Of a DNA stretch of 64,000 bases, positions 61,142 through 64,000 are shown in pieces (position 1 is the stretch's first letter; each line of letters opens with the position of its first letter). Below the pieces are notes generated by a model. It was not told the DNA's origin and did not search any database. It was given only the letters and a program-made list of their open reading frames with translations. Source of the stretch: Phycisphaerae bacterium (GTDB lineage Bacteria > Planctomycetota > Phycisphaerae > UBA1845); the NCBI GenBank assembly GCA_024102815.1, contig JAGFJJ010000057.1, forward strand, positions 46,016 through 110,015. The letters are read 5' to 3'. The position numbers and the translations under genes are program-made.

Positions 61142-62556
61142 TAGTTGTGCTCCACTGCTGCGGCGACCTGCTCGATCGTCGGCTTCATGCCCGCCTCGTC
61201 CAGCCATGCCTGAATCTGCATCAAAGGCGCCTGCCGCGTCGTGTCCGGCCAGCTCTTCGGCGAACCATCGGACATCCATTCGATGAGCTGAACGAGCGAC
61301 TCCACTTCCTCCGGGGTGCCCGCAAACGGAGGCATGAACGGCTTGGTGTGCTGAAGCTTGGCGATGTTCAGTCGCTTCTGGTCCGTGGTCCACGTCCCCG
61401 CCAGATGCGTCAGGCCGTTGGCGCCATCCGTCGTGTGGCAGACGCTGCATTGGAACCGAAAGACCTTGGCCCCAAGTCGAAGCTGGTCGTTCGGATAGAA
61501 ATCCGCGTCCCGCAACGGATAGGGATCTTCCGCCACCGATCCCAACTGACGAAGCCGGGCGATCTCGGGTTCCGTGATCGAGTTGGCGAACAGCGTCTGC
61601 CGAATGGTGTACGGCTTTCGCACACCCTCGCGAACGTATTCCCCGCCCGCTGTCGCCGCCAGTGCCAAGGCGCACAACAACGTGGCCGTCGCTCCATTGA
61701 TGTACAGCTTCTGGCGGATCAGTCCGATCAGCGCGTAGCCGCCGATCAGCACCGATGACCCCACGGCCACGCTCATGAACAGTGTCATGGCCGCGCTACC
61801 CCCCATGACCCACGACCGGCTGTCCGCCGGCATGGCCGCCAGAAACCAGGCTCCCAGAAGGGGCATCAGCGCCATCGGTGCAAGGAAATGGGCCGCGCGA
61901 TTGATCAGTCCTCGCCGTGCTTCCACATCCAGCTCTTTGATCGTGTTGATGACCACGCACGCCACTAGCGACGCCAGCGTCATGGCTACCACCGTACGGA
62001 AGAATAAGGACGGCCAGAATGTGGGATTGAAGAAACCCGGCCAGATATGGCCCGATTCGACCCACTGCCCCGGCGTGAGCTGCCACGAGAGGATGCCGTT
62101 GATCCAGAACAGGCTGAACCACGCCGCCGCCGTATACAGAATGAGCAGGGTGAGCCGGGCACGATCGCCCAGCACAGTGGCGTATCGATAGAACGCGTAG
62201 CCGGCCGTGATCTCCAGGCAGAAGAATGTCCATTCCGTCGCCCAGAGCCAATGGAATTCCTCCACCATCATGCCGATGGTGCGCGGGCTGACTTGTATGG
62301 ACGTGAACCACATGCCCACGCCGGTGAGCGCTCCAATCACGAAACTGATCAGCACCAGCACCCGGAAGTAGCTGTCCAGCAGTATCCGCGCATTCGGATT
62401 GCGCCCGGTCATTGCCAGCCATTGGAAGTAGCACATCAGCGCGCCGCCGCCGATGGCGAACTGCGCGACGAACACATGGAAAATCCCCAGTCCGCCGATA
62501 ACCATGCCTTTCATCAGCGGGCCGAAGCTGTTGAGCGGGTAGTAGGGAACGTCCAC
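61141..62556 (-). CDS. Cytochrome bd-like oxidase subunit I with fused cytochrome c
   Basis: 471 aa from GTG 62556, which has GGAGAGA upstream; longer upstream starts add about 80 residues unlike the family. The first helix FHVFVAQFAIGGG supplies the CydA-type haem His. WATEWTFFCLEIT resembles the CydA E99/E107 region, and GEYVREGVRKPYTIRQ the GRQPW region. The C-terminal domain carries CSVCH (370-374), a haem-c site, with distal Met-containing FMPPFAGT. Cytochrome-bd-like enzymes lacking the quinol loop and carrying haem c are known as a separate branch; here electrons probably arrive from a c-type donor. Operon with the smaller subunit. Confidence 0.75.
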   Translation of the reverse strand: MDVPYYPLNSFGPLMKGMVIGGLGIFHVFVAQFAIGGGALMCYFQWLAMTGRNPNARILLDSYFRVLVLISFVIGALTGVGMWFTSIQVSPRTIGMMVEEFHWLWATEWTFFCLEITAGYAFYRYATVLGDRARLTLLILYTAAAWFSLFWINGILSWQLTPGQWVESGHIWPGFFNPTFWPSLFFRTVVAMTLASLVACVVINTIKELDVEARRGLINRAAHFLAPMALMPLLGAWFLAAMPADSRSWVMGGSAAMTLFMSVAVGSSVLIGGYALIGLIRQKLYINGATATLLCALALAATAGGEYVREGVRKPYTIRQTLFANSITEPEIARLRQLGSVAEDPYPLRDADFYPNDQLRLGAKVFRFQCSVCHTTDGANGLTHLAGTWTTDQKRLNIAKLQHTKPFMPPFAGTPEEVESLVQLIEWMSDGSPKSWPDTTRQAPLMQIQAWLDEAGMKPTIEQVAAAVEHN

Positions 62557-62904
62557 GAGTGAGTTCTCTCCGGGGGGTTTTTGCGCGATGCGCCGCACCG
62601 GTTCGACGTCTACATGATGGTAGTGCGCGTCCGAGAACTCGCAACGCACAGGGGTTTGTACCGCCCTCGATCGAGCGCTGCGCATTGTCGCAGCGGTGAG
62701 GCCCGTCGCATTCACCGACGACCGATAATCCTCGATGTCGAGCCGGGTGACGCGATCCGACTTCGCCAAGGTCGAGCCCCGCGAAAGTCGATAGCACAAG
62801 TGAACGGCATAGATGCTCTGCCCGTGGCGAAGGGGCGATCTCCGCCTGCCCGCCGCCGTTTCGAGCGCGGCCGGTCGTCAGATGGACCACGAAAGGTGTA
62901 CGCA
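62557..62904. other. Intergenic region between divergent genes, 348 bp
   Basis: Lies between the leftward oxidase operon and a rightward exported protein, so it should hold both promoters. Open frames here continue from either gene but lack family similarity and a ribosome site. No convincing promoter hexamers were found by eye. Confidence 0.45.
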
Positions 62905-63870
62905 ATGAAGCTGAGAATCGTCCTCGCCGTCTTGATTATCCTGATGGTTTGCCTCGTTGTTGCTCCGGAGACGGCCCGTGGTCAGGGCTCGGCTCAGTTA
63001 ACCTTCGAGCCGCTCGAAGCCGAGACTGCCGTTCTGTCCGATGACGGCGCCGGAACAACATTGATCACCGTAACCGACGAGGATGAGTCGGTGTTACTGC
63101 CGTTGTCCCTGGTCGGCTTCTCGGCCGGCGCAAGCATCGACCTGGCTCGTGCCGGCGCCACGGATTATGACATCGATGTCACCACGGACGAGTTCGCCCT
63201 CGTGCTCGGGTTGAACAGTCTGCCTGTGTCCGGCCCAGTGGCTGTCGGCCTGAGCGCCAACGGCCAACTAACGGTCAGCGCCGGAGATCCGACCGGCGAT
63301 CGCATCGGCGTCGGCGTGACCATCTCGGACCTCGGTCCGAATCTCGGCCTCGACATGGCCTATGACCCGCTTCCCGAAGAGTACGCCGGTCGTGTCACGC
63401 CGCTGTACCCGGGTCTGGTGGACGAGAACGCACTCGGCGGGAGCGTGACCGTCGCCGCCGCGGAGCTCACGCCCTCCTCCCGAGTACGAGTCGTCCTGAG
63501 CTACCAGGAAACGGATCTTGAGGGAATGGATGAGCAGGACTTGCGCGTCATGATCTTCTCCAACGCCACGGGTCGCTACGAGCCTGTCGGAGAGAACGAC
63601 CGCGGCATCGGCGAACCCTCGATGGGAGAAGGCGACTACGGCGTCGATACGGTGAACAACGCCGTCTGGGCGGTGGTCGATCATACGGGCAGCTTCGTCG
63701 CGGGAGTACCCGATCCCACGCTGCCCTCGATCATCATCGACGATGAGAACGGCGGTCCCAGCGGTGGGGGAGTGTCTTTCTGCGGTCCGGCCGCCGCGAT
63801 GTGGCTACCCCTGACGGTTGCGGGCCTCGCCCTGACGCGCACGCGCCGTCGCCAAACGACTTCCGCCTGA
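62905..63870 (+). CDS. Exported protein with Cys-Gly C-terminal anchor signal
   Basis: 321 aa from ATG 62905 (GAAAGGTG upstream). Signal peptide (RIVLAVLIILMVCLVVAPETARG). The mature part is acidic and beta-rich, with a middle of Ig-like character (GSVTVAAAELTPSSRVRVVL). The C-terminus has GGGVSFCGPAAAMW, a hydrophobic helix (PLTVAGLAL) and an Arg cluster (RTRRR): the three-part layout of surface-sorting signals, with Cys-Gly replacing PEP. The sorting enzyme was not seen in the window. Function of the body unknown. Confidence 0.78.
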   Translation: MKLRIVLAVLIILMVCLVVAPETARGQGSAQLTFEPLEAETAVLSDDGAGTTLITVTDEDESVLLPLSLVGFSAGASIDLARAGATDYDIDVTTDEFALVLGLNSLPVSGPVAVGLSANGQLTVSAGDPTGDRIGVGVTISDLGPNLGLDMAYDPLPEEYAGRVTPLYPGLVDENALGGSVTVAAAELTPSSRVRVVLSYQETDLEGMDEQDLRVMIFSNATGRYEPVGENDRGIGEPSMGEGDYGVDTVNNAVWAVVDHTGSFVAGVPDPTLPSIIIDDENGGPSGGGVSFCGPAAAMWLPLTVAGLALTRTRRRQTTSA

Positions 63871-63932
63871 TCTCCTAACCCGGATATTTCATGAGTTGAC
63901 GTTGATTCGCGCATAAGGAAGGCCTTCGAACC

Positions 63933-63941
63933 TGGTATGAT
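63933..63941 (+). promoter_or_regulatory. Extended -10 promoter candidate before the last gene
   Basis: TGGTATGAT: an extended -10 (TGn) with TATGAT at 63936-63941, matching consensus at 5 of 6, lies 44 bp upstream of the GTG at 63986. No -35 is clear, which is typical of extended -10 promoters. Confidence 0.4.
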
Positions 63942-63985
63942 AGGGTTTGCTCCAACGCAATCATGCCGAGGCACGGAGGCCGTTC

Positions 63986-64000
63986 GTGACAGAGTGTAAC
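63986..64000 (+). CDS. First codons of a gene running off the window
   Basis: GTG 63986 is preceded by GGAGG with a 6-nt spacer. Only five codons (V T E C N) are visible, so no product can be named. An ATG at 63963 opens only an 8-codon frame and is not favoured. Confidence 0.4.

Noticed and set aside
62557..62799. 80-residue N-terminal extension of the oxidase subunit I
   Set aside because: Homologues start near the first helix, and GTG 62556 has a good Shine-Dalgarno sequence; the extension is Arg/Ser-rich and unlike the family.

Overview
The window is GC-rich, densely coding DNA from a bacterial chromosome, most likely a planctomycete (Planctomycetota, perhaps Phycisphaerae-like and uncultivated). 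This is inferred from gene content: a PEP-CTERM protein, a second protein with a Cys-Gly/helix/Arg C-terminal tail, a secreted protein with Cys-rich GACC-type modules, a MoxR-DUF58-BatA-VWA operon, a eukaryote-type citrate synthase, an Lgt with a coiled-coil insertion, small zinc-ribbon membrane proteins, and many short dispersed palindromes. No rRNA, tRNA, phage, insertion sequence or CRISPR array was recognised by eye.

Layout. 1-2499 (-) is the truncated secreted Cys-rich protein. 2896-4596 (-) is a chemoreceptor with a c-type haem motif. 4932-6295 (+) holds YjbQ and a TIM-barrel isomerase. 6413-12183 (-) holds an SDR reductase, bS21, HslU and AlaS. 12494-14421 holds a lipoprotein (+), a Glu-tailed protein (-) and a kinase-like protein (-), with an O-antigen-ligase-like gene divergent (14562-17009). 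17200-19925 holds a secreted amidohydrolase, a lipoprotein and HslV, which is about 10 kb from HslU and on the other strand. 20187-22314 (-) holds a zinc-ribbon protein and citrate synthase; a decayed second copy of the citrate synthase 3' end lies between them. 22690-26948 (+) holds a GT39-like/TPR membrane protein and Ffh.

27164-50712 (+) is the centrepiece: a 13-gene, 23.5-kb unit with overlaps or short gaps throughout. In order it encodes a PQQ-type beta-propeller protein, an alpha/alpha-barrel protein, a MoxR ATPase, a DUF58 protein, two large VWA membrane proteins, a membrane/coiled-coil protein, two Gln-rich exported proteins, an NPCBM-like protein and three consecutive HtrA-like proteins. 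Only the first HtrA-like protein keeps its catalytic triad. I read this as an envelope-located assembly or quality-control apparatus: the ATPase and VWA proteins would act from the membrane, and the propeller, coiled-coil and (pseudo)protease proteins in the periplasm. This is inference; no function is proven.

50715-64000 holds Lgt and PanC (-), an ECF sigma/anti-sigma pair followed by a double-STN protein (+), an S9 peptidase (+), a PEP-CTERM protein (+), a TlpA-like thioredoxin (-), a two-gene cytochrome-bd-like oxidase with fused cytochrome c (-), a C-terminally anchored exported protein (+) and the first codons of another gene.

Three repeat classes stand out: palindromes preceded by TAGGG (one cluster is inside a reading frame with an exact 36-bp period), heptamer AGGCAAY arrays at three loci, and 'boilerplate' dispersed repeats, one of which appears as an insertion inside alaS. 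Start codons were chosen by eye from Shine-Dalgarno spacing and family length. Domain calls are from memory of the families, with no searches run.
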